From positions 1 to 31,776 of the forward strand of contig KE605684.1 of assembly GCA_000444245.1 (NCBI GenBank): a DNA stretch of 31,776 nucleotides, read 5' to 3'. How positions within the stretch are numbered: position 1 is the stretch's first letter; each line of letters begins with the position of its first letter. A program made the position numbers and the translations under genes. This stretch comes from Botryllus schlosseri. Taxonomy: Eukaryota > Chordata > Ascidiacea > Stolidobranchia > Styelidae. The notes below the pieces were generated by a model. That model was not told where the DNA came from, did no database searches, and worked only from the letters and a program-made list of their open reading frames with translations. This document shows, in pieces, positions 31,671-31,776 of this stretch.

Positions 31671-31776
31671 TTTGTGGGGTCGTGGCTCCATTTCCTATTT
31701 CAAAATTTTGATTGTTTGTGTTTTTCGACATTTTCTGCAACACGGATGAGTCGATATGCCGTCCAAAGTACTTGCT

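Overview
This window is animal genomic DNA. It is AT-rich, its genes are split into short exons with GT-AG introns, it is dense in small DNA transposons, and it carries a eukaryotic tRNA with internal A and B boxes. Compact introns and divergent but orthodox Eph and plexin sequences suggest an invertebrate; a tunicate or other invertebrate deuterostome is possible, but the sequence alone does not settle it. The first 22 bases contain the Tn5/Nextera mosaic end, so the left edge is a library or contig end rather than biology.

Layout. Positions 23-3295 hold transposon fragments and no exon I can place firmly. From 3296 to 20074 on the plus strand lies most of an Eph receptor gene: ephrin-binding domain, Cys-rich sushi/EGF region, two fibronectin type III repeats, a transmembrane segment, juxtamembrane region, kinase domain, SAM domain and a hydrophobic C-terminus. 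I resolved 17 exons whose splice phases all agree, except for one gap at the end of FN3-1. The signal peptide and the first strand(s) of the ligand-binding domain are missing. A tRNA-Asp(GTC) gene sits in an Eph intron. Positions 20075-23024 are the shared 3' intergenic region, with a possible Eph poly(A) signal and two palindrome-rich elements. From 23025 to 30123 on the minus strand lies the 3' half of a plexin gene: second part of the cytoplasmic GAP N-lobe, Rho-GTPase-binding domain, linker and C-terminal GAP lobe. It has 12 firm exons and one tentative exon, and continues upstream past the right edge. At 30788-31670 there is a decayed LINE endonuclease, probably in the next plexin intron.

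Main biological point. The Eph kinase domain looks like a pseudokinase. The HRD motif is H-T-N, DFG is G-F-S, the first glycine of the glycine loop is gone, and the activation loop has no tyrosine. The beta-3 lysine, APE motif, both juxtamembrane tyrosines, SAM domain and C-terminal PDZ-type tail are kept, and the frame is open with good splice sites. This recalls vertebrate EphB6/EphA10. The receptor would bind ephrin and scaffold, but would not phosphorylate. Its tail-to-tail neighbour is another guidance receptor.

The rest is repeats. There is a MITE family with CAACTAGA ends (about 14 copies), a long-inverted-repeat MITE family (9 copies), hAT-like elements, a tRNA-derived SINE nested in a MITE, two palindromic elements, several perfect or near-perfect hairpins and two tandem arrays. 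I saw no CRISPR, prokaryotic operon or retroviral element.
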